DNA of 64,000 nucleotides, taken from Trifolium pratense (lineage: Eukaryota; Streptophyta; Magnoliopsida; Fabales; Fabaceae). Below are positions 31,504 to 42,289 of the stretch, one piece after another. The stretch lies in assembly GCF_020283565.1 (NCBI RefSeq), contig NC_060061.1:21613362-21677361 (forward strand). Direction: 5' to 3'. The position numbers and the translations under genes are program-made. The first letter of the stretch is position 1. The number at the start of each line of letters is the position of its first letter. The notes beneath the pieces are model-generated. The model saw only the letters and a list, made by a program, of their open reading frames with translations, had not been told where the DNA came from and did no database searches.

Positions 31504-34500
31504 TCATGTACTTCCACTTGGATAAACGCACGCATTGTAACCTACAAAGAGAGTAGCAAAAATCATGTTAGATAGCTCATTAATGAATTATATAGTACAG
31601 TATTCATTAGACATATTAATTTGAAAAAGAAAAAGGGGTGTAAAGGAAATTTACTTGGATTTTGAGATGTAAGAGTTGCAGTTTGAGAGAAATCACAATT
31701 CCAAGGATTTCTACCAAACTTTTGGTAATAAAGATTCATTGCAAAAGCAGCATGAGATGCTACTGTATTTGGATCATAACAAGCAGCTCCTGGTTGAATT
31801 GGTCCACAATCTATGCCTTGTCTACTACAAACATAGTCAAGATTTACCTGCAGTTCATCATCAGAGATTCCTAATTTTGGAATGCACCATTGAGTTGTTG
31901 TTTTAGGTGATGGAGTAATAGGAGCCTTTGGATTGGTTGATGGAGGAGTCTGTGCACATAGAGATAGAGATAAAGTAATTTATTTATGTTTCATGTAAAA
32001 GTGGCTAGTTCTATTGTGCATATGTGAGATAAATGTTATATGATGCACATATTTATTTTCACTGTTAAACTAAGTTAGATACTATAATAATATTCATGAC
32101 TTGTGCACCGTAGAAGACTCGGTGAAATATTAATTTCACCATAGATTTGGCCATATGATAAGACTTATAAATCCAACAATGAAAATTTTTTTTGCATGAT
32201 GCAATACTATATCTTCCTAGTGCATTAGAGTTCGTTGGTAAAAGTAGGTTGACCAATAAATTTAGGATTAAAACTCAATTTTAGAGTCAAAAGCTCCAAA
32301 TTCTAGTTTCAAGTCAGAATCACATGCATGTAAGAACATCCAAACATATCAAAATTAATTTTACGAATCAATTTTGCTTCATTCAAAAGTTGAACCAAAC
32401 ATGCACAATAAAATCGTAAAGCCATGTCAACTCCATACCTTAAACTAATAAAATTTAAAATAATATATGAATTTTCTTTCTGAGAGGTCCTTGGATCTTC
32501 TTGTGGTGGTGGGTTACAAGTGTTTCACTTTTGGTTCGCCTTCTTATATAATTGTGTGTGTAATTTTGAATTTATTAGATGTTGGTAGAGTGTACTTCTA
32601 ATAACTCTTTGTATTTTGAATTTTCTCTAATTTTTATTGCGTACGGAATATTATATATAATATGGGTCAAGATCAAATGACACAAACTACTTTGACACCA
32701 AATATTACAGCTCTCAATAACGTTTTAACCGGTATAAATTTTATAAAATCAACCGTTGGATTGAAAGTTTATATCATATAGCTCATTTATGTAAAATTAA
32801 CGGTTTGACTCTTTTTTTATATGTCGTTAATCTTTATGTGTCGCAATAGCATATTAAATGATTTTGGATTTGTCTGAAATTTTACACAAATGATCTATAT
32901 GATATAAACTTTTAATCCAACTGTGAATTTTATAAAATTTATATCGGTTAAAATATTATTGAGATGTGTAACATTTGATGTCACACTAGTTGGTGTCATT
33001 TGATCCTGACTCATCTAATATTATTTGCCATTTAAAAAAATTGTTTACCTTTTGGGAAGACTTGTCTAAGCCAACATCATATGCAACACTAAGATCAGTT
33101 TTATAAAGACCAAAAGCACGTTCAGATCCAGGACCAGGTTTTAAATCTTCATCATAGAGAGCAAAAAGGTATGTGTCAATAGATTTTCCAGGCATCAAAG
33201 GTGTACCAACCAATGATCTAAGATGTGTAATAAGATTTCCATTATAGGATTTGGCATTTTCAACACTTGTTCCTACTTCATTGTTGTCCCCACGTGTAGG
33301 CCATCCTGTCTCAGCTACCACAATTTCTATGTCTTCGAATCCCATTCCACTTAAAGCTGAATGTACTGCATCAACCTACTCAGATGCAAAGTGTAAAAAA
33401 TTATTAATCGGTTAGGACTTAGGAAAAGAAACTATTTTTTTATTTTATTTTATATTACTTACTACTTATTATTCTTATTTTTTTAATCATTTATTCCATT
33501 TTTTTTCTCATGCAATTAATAAAGAATACTTATGCAAAGTAATTCATTCATAGTTTCACCTTTTTTTTTAATAATATTAATTTTTGAAAAATTATAAGTG
33601 GCTATTGTTGAAAAGTAGAGGCCATTGTGTGCTAGACAAATGATTAGGTTGGATAAGAGTCAGCAAATACGCCAAAATCAAATGGGAAATGCAACAAGAC
33701 TAGACCGTTGGAGACTTGGAGCCCCCTTAGAAACAACGTACTAATATTTTCTTCTTATTAAATTTTTTTTTTTGAAAAATTAACTATCGTTCATTTTTAC
33801 TTTAATCCATGTCCTACAAATACAATAATCAATCATAGCCAAGCCATGTGAATGTGATTTAGCAACTAGCCAGCCTGTCTGTCACAACTCACAACTATGC
33901 ATTGTTAAAATTTCAACATGTGCACAAATTCTATATAATACCGTATCTTACTACTAGAACTTCATCGTGATTCATGACTCAATAGAGGCCGTCGAACCAA
34001 AAATTTCAATGAGTCAACGGCTACTAAAATACTTATCACTCCCTTCGTCCCAATTTTATTGATATAGTTGACTGTTTCATGCATGCCGATGCATAATTTT
34101 GATGATTAATACTTTTAATTGTGTAATAGTAAAAATTATAAAAATTTGATATTTTGACAATACTCATCGAGACGAATCAAACAATATCTTATATACTAAT
34201 ATTTATTTTTGTTTATCAGTAAAAAAATAAGGTCAAAACAATATGTGTGAATAGTACACAACAGTCAACTGTGTCAATCAAATTGGGACGAGGAAAGGAG
34301 TACAATTTAGAACTAAAATGCATTAATTAACTTTTAAGGGATTATAGTATAGCGTGAGAGACTAAGAGTGTATGCTATATTTAAAAAGTTTTTCTTTTTG
34401 ACACAAGCTGTGAACCCAAGAGTAACAACTTTTATACACTAAAATTAGAAACTAAATAGTACGTAATCCTTTGTCAAGAAAAATAGTACGTAATCCTATA

Positions 34501-37044
34501 AAAGATGATTAAACGAAAAGAAGATGCGTGACCGTGACTTTTAACCTCTCTGGCTCTGCTGTAGCCTGTAGGCAGCCCACCATAAGCAAGGACAAGAATA
34601 GAAACCCGTTACAAAAGTAGCATCTTTCAAAAAAGTAAGAACTTGCACTCCAACTTCAAGTTCAATAATGAGTAATTTACAATCATAGAATAATCAAATT
34701 ACGCTTGACCTTATCATTAATTTAATCAAGTATTTCAAATTCACTATAGTTTCAAAATTGAACAAACTATGTTAGGTCCGTAGAAATTACTTAGAAACAA
34801 CTTTTATGTTTTAGTTACATTTATGTGTTAATTTTCTGATAATGAAAATTTATTTTAATTAGCTTTTAAAAAAAAAATACTTAGAAGCAACTTTTATGGT
34901 TTAGTTATGTTTGTGTCTTCATTTTTTGATAATGAAAAATTATTTTAATTACCTTTTAAAGAAGGAAAATGCTGAACGATATCTCCGACCACTAATTAAG
35001 CATACTAATACCTTAAAAATATAATGGTCTGGGACAATTTTTTTTTTATGGAAACTTTAAACAAACATAAAATAACATTTTTCTTATAAACCTCAAAAAA
35101 TTAATTTATATCAAAACGATTTTTTTTAGAAAAACACTTAAACACAAAAATAATTTATATCAAAATGATTTTTTTAGAAAAACACTTTAACACAAAAATA
35201 ACTAAAACGCTAAAAATGATTTCTTTAAATTTTTTAAACAAACAATCCCTTAATCTCACTCGCACATCAAGCTCAAACTTAGTCATGACAATAAAACCTA
35301 TACCCGCGGGTATCCACCCAAATCATACCCGCTTTGACGGAGAAAACCCGAGTTGACTGAGTTTGGGTTCGGGTTTTCCCAGATTTCAAAAGATGGGTTT
35401 GGGGTGGGTAATGGGTACATTGATATCCACACCAAACCCGTCCCCGAACCCGCCCCGCTTATACTAAAAATTAGATTTCACCTCTTTTAAATTAGAAACG
35501 CTTAAACAATCTTTTAAATTACGCTCATATATTTATTTTTTATTTTAATTTGAGTATTAAACAAACCATTTTTTTCTTTATTTAAAAAAATATTATTGAG
35601 AGAAAATAATTTTGGACATTTAACTTTTTTTTTAATAAAAAAATATTAAAATATAATCTAAATTCATGTGGAAAGAGACATGATGGGGATACCCGGAACC
35701 CAAAGAGAATACCTGATTCCCGTTGGGTATGAGTTTGAGGTTATTATTTTTATCCCCGCTCAAATTTGGGATGAGCTTGGGGAAACCTGAACTTCATGGG
35801 TTTGGGTTTGAGGAAGGCAAAACTCGTCCCCGCCCCATTGTCATGCCTACTCAAACTCTCAAAGTGAACATTTTTAGACACTTAACAAAGGTTTACCATT
35901 GTCGGTTGACTGAAAAGTCAACATTTGGCAATAAAATATTAAAACAAGAACAAAAAAAGGAAATTGGTAACTGACCTGAGCATCGAACATGTTTGTGTAA
36001 AGTTTACCATTACCCGAATCAACCCGACCCGAATTCGGTTGAAACAAACAGAATGCAAGGGTTTCGGATCTTGTGTCACTCTGGTAAGCGAAAAACGGGT
36101 ACGGGTTAATAGTGAATGGAGCTTTGTTCTCTTTCTGAAACTCAAGCAACTCTTTCAATGTGTTCTTAAGATTCGGGTCAAAAGACCCGGAAGATGGAGG
36201 ATCCGACTGAGTCAACACGGCCATAGAATGAACTGAGGATACTTTGATCTTGCCACCGAGTGAGACCGAGTTGAGGGCATTTTGGACATTTTGAATCGCC
36301 GGAACTAGCTGTGATATGAGACCATTGTCGCCGGATGTCATAACTTCGTTACCGACGGTGATCAGAGTTATGTTGCTTGCAGGATAGTATGGTAACACGT
36401 TTGAGTTAACCCACTGAGTCGCTGAGTTTGGATTTGATGCTAAACTCGGAATGTCACCGTTGGCAGCTCCGATGGTTATTCCGATGCCGGAATTTGCTAA
36501 AGCTTTGATGATCGCTGGATCGGCACCATAAAGACGGACTTTTCCGATAGAGGTGGATTTTAGTAGGTTGGCCGTGGCGTCCGGCGGTGGAAGGTTGTCG
36601 GCGACTTGACCGTAGTTTACTCCGATGAAAGATTGCGAATCTGAAACACATGAAGATAAAAAGACCCATTAAGCTAAATCAATTCTAAAAGTGTAAAACA
36701 GTTCAAAAATGGAATCAAAATCAAAAATTGAATGAAGGGTCATTGAGAAAGGAACAAATTTTCACTTTGGTGTTAAATTACAGAGAAAAAGTTATCAGAA
36801 AGTAATGTTGTTTTTTTCTTGAACTATGCATAAAAGAAGTTTCTTCAACTTTCCCGGAAAATGAAAGAAAGTTTCTTTTAAAAAAAGAAACTTCTTTTTT
36901 TTTTTTGAAAAATTGAAAGGAAAAAAATCTAAAAAGATAAGAGTAATGTAACAAAGAACTAAGAAAGAACAAACCAGCAAAGTAGAGGGTAGTGGTGATG
37001 AGGGTAAGGTAAAGAAGGAATGAAAGGTTGGAAGTTGTAGCCAT
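31504..37044 (-). CDS. GH17 endo-1,3-beta-glucanase with X8/CBM43 domain
   Basis: It hydrolyses 1,3-beta-glucan (callose) in the wall or apoplast. Five exons on the - strand: 37044-36975, 36640-35976, 33375-33049, 31949-31655, 31541-31504. They total 1395 bases, 464 codons plus stop. Residues 1-23 form a hydrophobic signal peptide. The GH17 barrel starts IGVNYGQVADNLPPP. The catalytic glutamates are Glu122 (TVGNEV) and Glu267 (VVAETGWP). A Pro/Thr linker leads to the X8 domain from QWC at 374, with the family's six cysteines, ending NACVYPSGST. No hydrophobic GPI tail follows, so it is probably secreted. Intron 2 is 2600 bases and intron 3 is 1099 bases, both holding mobile elements. Confidence 0.93.
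32662..33012. mobile_element. Inverted-repeat MITE in glucanase intron 3
   Basis: The left arm GGGTCAAGATCAAATGACAC pairs with the right arm ending GTCATTTGATCCTGACTC. Pairing continues inward (TTGAAAGTTTATATCATATAG against its complement). It ends about 36 bases from the intron's 5' splice site. Relatives lie at 41650-41880 and perhaps 2860-2960. Confidence 0.7.
34042..34302. mobile_element. Stowaway-like MITE in glucanase intron 2
   Basis: CTCCCTTCGTCCCAATTTTA on the left mirrors TAAATTGGGACGAGG-type sequence on the right (AAATTGGGACGAGGAAAGGAG, slightly longer by a few bases). The TATCA/GTA flanks are compatible with a TA target, not perfect. Confidence 0.65.
35280..35849. mobile_element. 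hAT-type MITE in glucanase intron 2
   Basis: It is 570 bp with a perfect 8-bp duplication CTCAAACT (35272-35279 and 35850-35857). The ends are TAGTCATGACAAT and ATTGTCATGCCTA. The arms are rich in TACCCGC / CCCGCCCC words. Ends and composition match the element at 42528-43112, so the two are related. Confidence 0.85.
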
Positions 37045-37259
37045 GGTTTCAAAAATTTGAGTTGAGTTGTTCAAACTTTGAAGTAGATGTTGTTTATATA
37101 AGGAACTTGGAAGGGTAAACTAAAACTAACTAAGAATGAGAGTTTTTCACATCACTTTTGTACACCTACTTTCTACGAACAAGGATTGTTTACATTGGCA
37201 ATTTGAAGCATCATGACGTATGGGTTTATTTGATTAAGTATTCCCTCTAATTCTATATA

Positions 37260-37768
37260 GTGTTAAATATGTTTTTATCTTATAGTTTTCTAAAATTTTC
37301 ATTTTAATTTTTGAAGATGTTTTTCACACTTTTTAGTCTTGAAGTTTTTTCCATCAATATTTTTAATCTATAACTTTTATTCAACTTGTGTATACTTTCA
37401 TATTTTTTTAATGATTTTTTGTATTAATGTTTATAATATTGTAAGAACATCTCCGATAAAACTTTAGAATTTTTTAACATAAGATGGACTATTTATGAAT
37501 TTTTATGTGCAAAAAACTAAAAAATTCATATTTAATTCATTTTTTGTTAAAAAAATTTAAACTTTTGAAACATAGATTCATATAATGTACTAAACATGAC
37601 CGCAAAAAAAAATTTAAAATTTAAAATGGTATGCACGAGTTGAATGAAAAGTAGAGATTATAAAACATTGACAGAAAAAACTTCAGGGACTAAAAAGTGT
37701 GAAAAACATCTTCAGGGACTAAAAGGAAAATTTTGAAAAACTATAGGGACTAAAAATATATTTAACCC
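37260..37768. mobile_element. Mutator-like MITE upstream of the glucanase
   Basis: A perfect 9-bp duplication TTCTATATA flanks it (37251-37259 and 37769-37777). The TIRs pair GTTAAATATGTTTTTATCTT with AAAAATATATTTAACCC, then TTTTCACACTTTTTAGTC with its complement. It starts about 215 bases upstream of the glucanase start codon, in the probable promoter. Confidence 0.85.
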
Positions 37769-37959
37769 TTCTATATATAAAAGAAGAAATTTGTTTTTTA
37801 GATTCATTGGAAAGTTGATGTATCTAAATGAGTGTGGTTATGGTGCATAAGCCCAAACATATGCACCATGCATAAACTTGCTTCCTACACCCACCATATT
37901 TGCTTCCTACACCAAAAGTCAATCAAAGGTCAGCCCAAGCCCAAAATTAGGCAATCTAT

Positions 37960-38160
37960 TACTCACGCGCCCCCCATATACTACCTCATTACTTGCGCCC
38001 CCCTTTTGCTTAGCGCACCCCCCAATTTTTTTTCCTTTTTCTCCTAGATTTCTTGTGAGCCCCCCAATTTTTTTTCCTCCACTAGATTTCTAGCGCGCCC
38101 CCAATTTTTTTCCCTCCTCCAAACTTCTAGCGCACCCCCCAAATTTCTAGCGCGCCCCGT
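37960..38160. repeat. C-rich degenerate minisatellite
   Basis: About six irregular units of the form TAGCGCGCCCCCCAATTTTT with CTAGATTTC joints. The strand asymmetry (C runs on the + strand) is striking in an AT-rich neighbourhood. Confidence 0.75.
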
Positions 38161-38358
38161 TTTCAATTAAATAATAACTTTTGTTCCTTTGAAGTATATA
38201 TTATAAAAATCCATTTTTAATTAATTTTCGTCATACACCCCCTCGAAGCCGAACATAATAATGAATGGTTCATGTATATATAAAACATACTTGTCAAACA
38301 TACAATTTAATTTTAAGTTTTATCAATCATAATCACAATATAAATAAAATTTCATACA

Positions 38359-38363
<5 letters not shown>

Positions 38364-38402
<39 letters not shown>
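38364..38402. repeat. (TA)n microsatellite
   Basis: An uninterrupted run of TA dinucleotides of close to 20 repeats. Confidence 0.9.
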
Positions 38403-38406
<4 letters not shown>

Positions 38407-38569
38407 TTTTCTTTACAATAAAGAAATGATCGAATCCAATATCTCATGCATACTATCCAAATTTTTTTCAACTAAACTAACCCTAATTGCTTTATATGAT
38501 TTTTTGCTTTATGTAGCATGGTTTTGTAAAATGGTTATGTGATGTTTTACTTAATAACAATGGTTTCAA

Positions 38570-39125
38570 TGTATAACATCTTGGCACTAATGCGCATATG
38601 AAACCATTTAACTAAAATAATGGTTTCAGTGTATAACGCTATGAAACCATTTAACTAGACTAATGGTTTCAGTGTATAACATCTTGAAACCAAATAACAA
38701 GACTAATGGTTTCAGTGTATAACGCTATGAAACCATTTAACAAGAATAATGGTTTCTGTGTATAACAGTATGAAATCATTTAACTAGACAAATGGTTTCA
38801 ATGTATAACATCTTGAAACCAATTAAAAGGACTAATGGTTTCAATGTATAACATCTTGACACTAATGCTCATATAAAACCATTTAACTATAATAATGGTT
38901 TCAGTGTATAACAGTATCAAACCATTTAACTAGACAAATGGTTTCAGTGTATAACATCTTGAAACCAATTAACAAGACTAATGGTTTCAGTGTATAACAT
39001 CTTGACACTAATGCTCATATAAAACCATTTAACTATAATAATGGTTTCGGTGTATAACGCCATGAAACCATTTAACTAGACTAATGGTCTCAGTGTATAA
39101 CGGTATGAAACCATTTTTGTTGTGG
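38570..39125. repeat. Tandem array of TGGTTTCA...TGAAACCA units
   Basis: Roughly ten units of about 40-60 bp have the form AATGGTTTCAGTGTATAAC, a short variable part, then TGAAACCATTTAACTAGA. Each unit carries an inverted pair that could form a hairpin. Some units have ATCTTGACACTAATGCTCAT in place of the second arm, giving a mixed higher-order order. Confidence 0.85.
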
Positions 39126-39429
39126 AATGGTTTCAAAGAGTTGTTCTCCAAAAACATATTTAACCCTTAATAAAAATTGTGAAATAAATTTAAATTTTTA
39201 AGACGATATAAAACCGAAGAGAGTGAGGTATCCCCAACCGTTCCAAATAATTCAAAATACCCTAAATAAAATTTTGGGAAAATTTTATTAATATCTTATA
39301 TTTATAAAAGCATATTTACCTCATTTAATTAACTAAAAATAGTTCCAGGTCTCAGAAAAATACCAAACTGGTCCCAAAATTCTCAGAAAATTATTTACTA
39401 TTTTTATGTAAAAATAATAAAAAAAATTG

Positions 39430-39640
39430 GAGTCTCCTTGGCACCGCACACGCCGCCACGCGCCGCCAGTGGGAGTGGGCGTGGACGCGCGTCACTGTTC
39501 ATCATCTTCCTCACCCATTTTCTGCAGAAACGGGTCACGACGACCCGGTTCGTCGACCCGGTTCGTTCTCCCTCAATAATCAACGAAACTCGACGTTCTT
39601 TATACCGTTTTGATCATCGTTCGATTTTATGAATGTTTCC
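39430..39640. other. GC-rich strip of unknown origin
   Basis: Sequence such as CGCCGCCACGCGCCGCCAGT and GGTCACGACGACCCGGTTCG contrasts with its AT-rich surroundings. It encodes a 64-codon frame with no family I know. It could be a captured 5' gene end or an LTR piece. Confidence 0.35.
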
Positions 39641-39822
39641 GGTATTAATTTTCAAAATCGGTGATCGAATCGCATGTAAAATGTGGCCGAAATTGAGCAA
39701 GAAAAAATATAAAGTTCTTTAGTTATGATTATTACATGTGTAAAATCATCTGATGGCTGTGAATGACTTATGCACCATACATAAGAAAAGGCTTATGCAT
39801 ATTAACTATTGCCTATCTAAAT

Positions 39823-40240
39823 AATATTATAGTCTAAAGACATCAACTTTACAATTAATCTCGAAAGTAAAGTTTTTATATATAGGACCGGAGAGAGAGT
39901 TTTAAATTATAAATTACCTAATATTTCAATTTCTACAATGAATTATAAAAACATTTCAATGAATCCTCCTAATATATTTCAAATTAATAGGAATGACAGA
40001 AATAATAATCTTCAAAAAATATTTCAATGTTGCAATTTCAATGTTTCAAAACCAAAAACCACTGTGTCAAAGAAAAAACAACCAAAAACCACATAAATTC
40101 TACAAGGAGTCGTTACTAATCATAAATTACCTCTGGCGTCAAATATTTATGACAAACGGCGAAGTGGCGAACGAAGATTCTAAACCATGGAGAATGGAGA
40201 TGCAATTACTAATATCTGACTAGAACCGGAAGGTGTGATG
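39823..40240. other. AT-rich spacer, nothing recognised
   Basis: Only short unrelated frames are present. Confidence 0.4.
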
Positions 40241-40244
40241 ATGT

Positions 40245-41000
40245 CGTTAGGGGTGGCAAAGAGGGCATGTCCACCCCGTTTAGGCTCGGTCCGCTTAAGC
40301 CCGCCTAAAAGCGGTACGAGCCGAGCCAACTTAGGTGACTGAGTTTAAAATCACAGCCCGCCCTGTTTAATGGCGGACAAGCAAGTTGGCTGGCCGACAC
40401 GTCAAACAAAAAGTTTTTTTGGTTTTTTATTTTATTTTGACACTTGCGTTGTTATGAAAAACATGTATATAGCTTATGAGACAAAATCATCAAGGAAGTA
40501 TGTGATAAGTTCATTGATTATATATTTATAAACATGTATGTAGTCACTCTAATTATCAAGAAAGTATTTGACTATGTGTTTAAGGTAATGAACCGGGAAA
40601 AAATGTGAACCACACCGTATGAGATGTTGATTCAAATAATAGAATAAAAAAAGTAAGTTACACTAGAAATCCGGTGAAGAAGAAGAACGAATATGAAGAC
40701 CGAAGAGACAAAAAGAAGCAAGAACGACAATAAAAGAGTAAAGCGGCAACACGTAATCCTAAATTTGGCACCGGTTGTATGAATGAATAGAAGGAAAAAA
40801 AAAACTAAATTTATTTTAAATAAGTCTTGTATTTTATTGGGTTGAACCACCTTATACTATTCTTACTAAAAAAATAGATTTTATATTTTTATGTAACTCG
40901 TGGGCCGGCCCGCCTTGTACTCGCCCCGATTTTAAGCGAGTTTGGCGGGACGGGCCAACTAAAGGGGTCAAGCTCAAAACTTAGGCTCAGCCCGCAAAAA
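40245..41000. mobile_element. Possible hAT-type element remnant
   Basis: The left part TAGGGGTGGCAAAGAGGGC, then CCACCCCGTTTAGGC, and the right part GGGCCGGCCCGCC...CAGCCCGCAAAAAATGGCA look like opposite arms of the GGGTGGCAA hAT MITE class. I could not close the ends or find target copies. Confidence 0.4.
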
Positions 41001-41187
41001 ATGGCAGGATAAACGTTTTGATGAGAGGAGAAATTGAGGAAGGCCGAAAGTAAGACTAAGAGAGGTGAGTTGCCGATGAGGTGCACCTTCGATAGTTAGG
41101 GAAAACTAAGAGAGGAAAGGGAAAAATGTTTTTGCTGGCAAACAATTTGTCTTTATTAATTCTACAAAACCACGTTGTTTTCATATA

Positions 41188-41444
41188 CTCCATTCGTCCC
41201 AAAATATAAGAGCTACTTTGACTAAATGATACTATTCATTTATCTTGCTTTGACCATATTTTTTTAATAATATATAGATATAAATATTAACATATAAGAT
41301 CTTGTTTGATTTGTTTTGATGCGTATTTTCAAAATATCAAGTTTTTATAATTTTTACTAATAGAGAATTAAATATATTAGTGATCAAAATTGTGCGTTGA
41401 CATACGCGCATTAGTCTAGCTCTTATATTTTGGAACGGAAGGAG
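41188..41444. mobile_element. Stowaway-like MITE
   Basis: CTCCATTCGTCCCAAAATAT at the left and ATATTTTGGAACGGAAGGAG at the right are flanked by TA on both sides. It is 257 bp and non-coding. Confidence 0.85.
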
Positions 41445-41530
41445 TATTTTTTTAAAAAAAAAAAAAATTGAGATGGACCGGTGTGACTATAGCCACCTAG
41501 TCTCAACCTCGACATAGGTCCGTCCATTCT

Positions 41531-42040
41531 AATATGAAATATTTATATTATTTATTTCTTCTCTTTAGTTATTTTATTTCCCCGTCTCTCTTTTGAAGGG
41601 TACACAATTTATGGCATCTTTTGAAGAGAAATAATATTTTTACAACTATTTTGGAACAATTTAATTGACCGTTGGATTGAAAGTTTATATCATATAGATT
41701 ATCCATAAATTTTTTTAAAGAAATTAAAAATCATTTGATATGTTATTGAGACCGATCAAAATTAACGGTTTATGGATTTTTATCTGATATAAACTTTTAA
41801 TCCAACAGTGGATTTTGTAAAATTCGTATTCGTTACTATGTTTTTGACTACTTGTGCACCATGGAAGACTTCATCAAGTCTTCCATGTTAGAACTCACCA
41901 TGAAATATTTATATTATTTATTTCTTCTCTTTAGTTATTTTATTTCCCCATCTCTCTTTTGAAGGGTACACAATTTATTGCATCTTTTGAAGAGAAATAA
42001 TATTTTTAGAACTATTTTGGAACAATTTAATAGACAACTT
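41531..42040. repeat. 138-bp direct repeats flanking an inverted-repeat element
   Basis: The stretch from about 41531 to 41668 (TGAAATATTTATATTATTTA ... GGAACAATTTAAT) is repeated almost exactly at about 41903-42041. Between them is a relative of the MITE at 32662-33012, with TTGAAAGTTTATATCATATAG and its complement. It could be a segmental duplication spanning the MITE or a tiny LTR-like unit. Confidence 0.7.
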
Positions 42041-42289
42041 TTCGTACAAAATCATTTAACTTGTGTTCGTCTTAATTTTCATGCTAACATCTATATTGTG
42101 TTGCATTTTTTTTTTATTGTCTTATAAGTTGTAAAAAAAAATAGTTGTTTAAGTAACATAATTCTCTTTTGAATGAGGGAAGGAAAAGGAAAAATATATG
42201 GAAAGAAGGAAATCATGCATCAAAAAATTATTCCGTTATGAGTTATATCACAAGAGGAATTTTTTATTTTTTTTAGCAGACAATAACGA

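Larger units (their letters stand above)
33376..35975 (-). other. Glucanase intron 2 (2600 bp) with insertions
   Basis: The donor is CAG|GTCAGT at 35975 and the acceptor GAGTAG|GT at 33376. It contains the Stowaway-like element at 34042-34302, an imperfect tandem duplication of about 100 bp at 34775-34975 (CTTAGAA(A/G)CAACTTTTATG), a shorter AT-rich duplication at 35080-35200, and the hAT-type MITE at 35280-35849. No nested gene was seen. Confidence 0.8.
37830..39813. mobile_element. 2-kb TIR element carrying tandem arrays
   Basis: A perfect 9-bp duplication TATCTAAAT flanks it (37821-37829 and 39814-39822). The imperfect TIRs share GTTA...TGCATAAGCC, and both ends carry GGTGCATAAG. Inside are the C-rich repeat (37960-38160), a TA microsatellite (about 38364-38402), an array of TGGTTTCA units (38570-39125) and a GC-rich strip (39430-39640). 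No transposase was seen. Confidence 0.7.
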
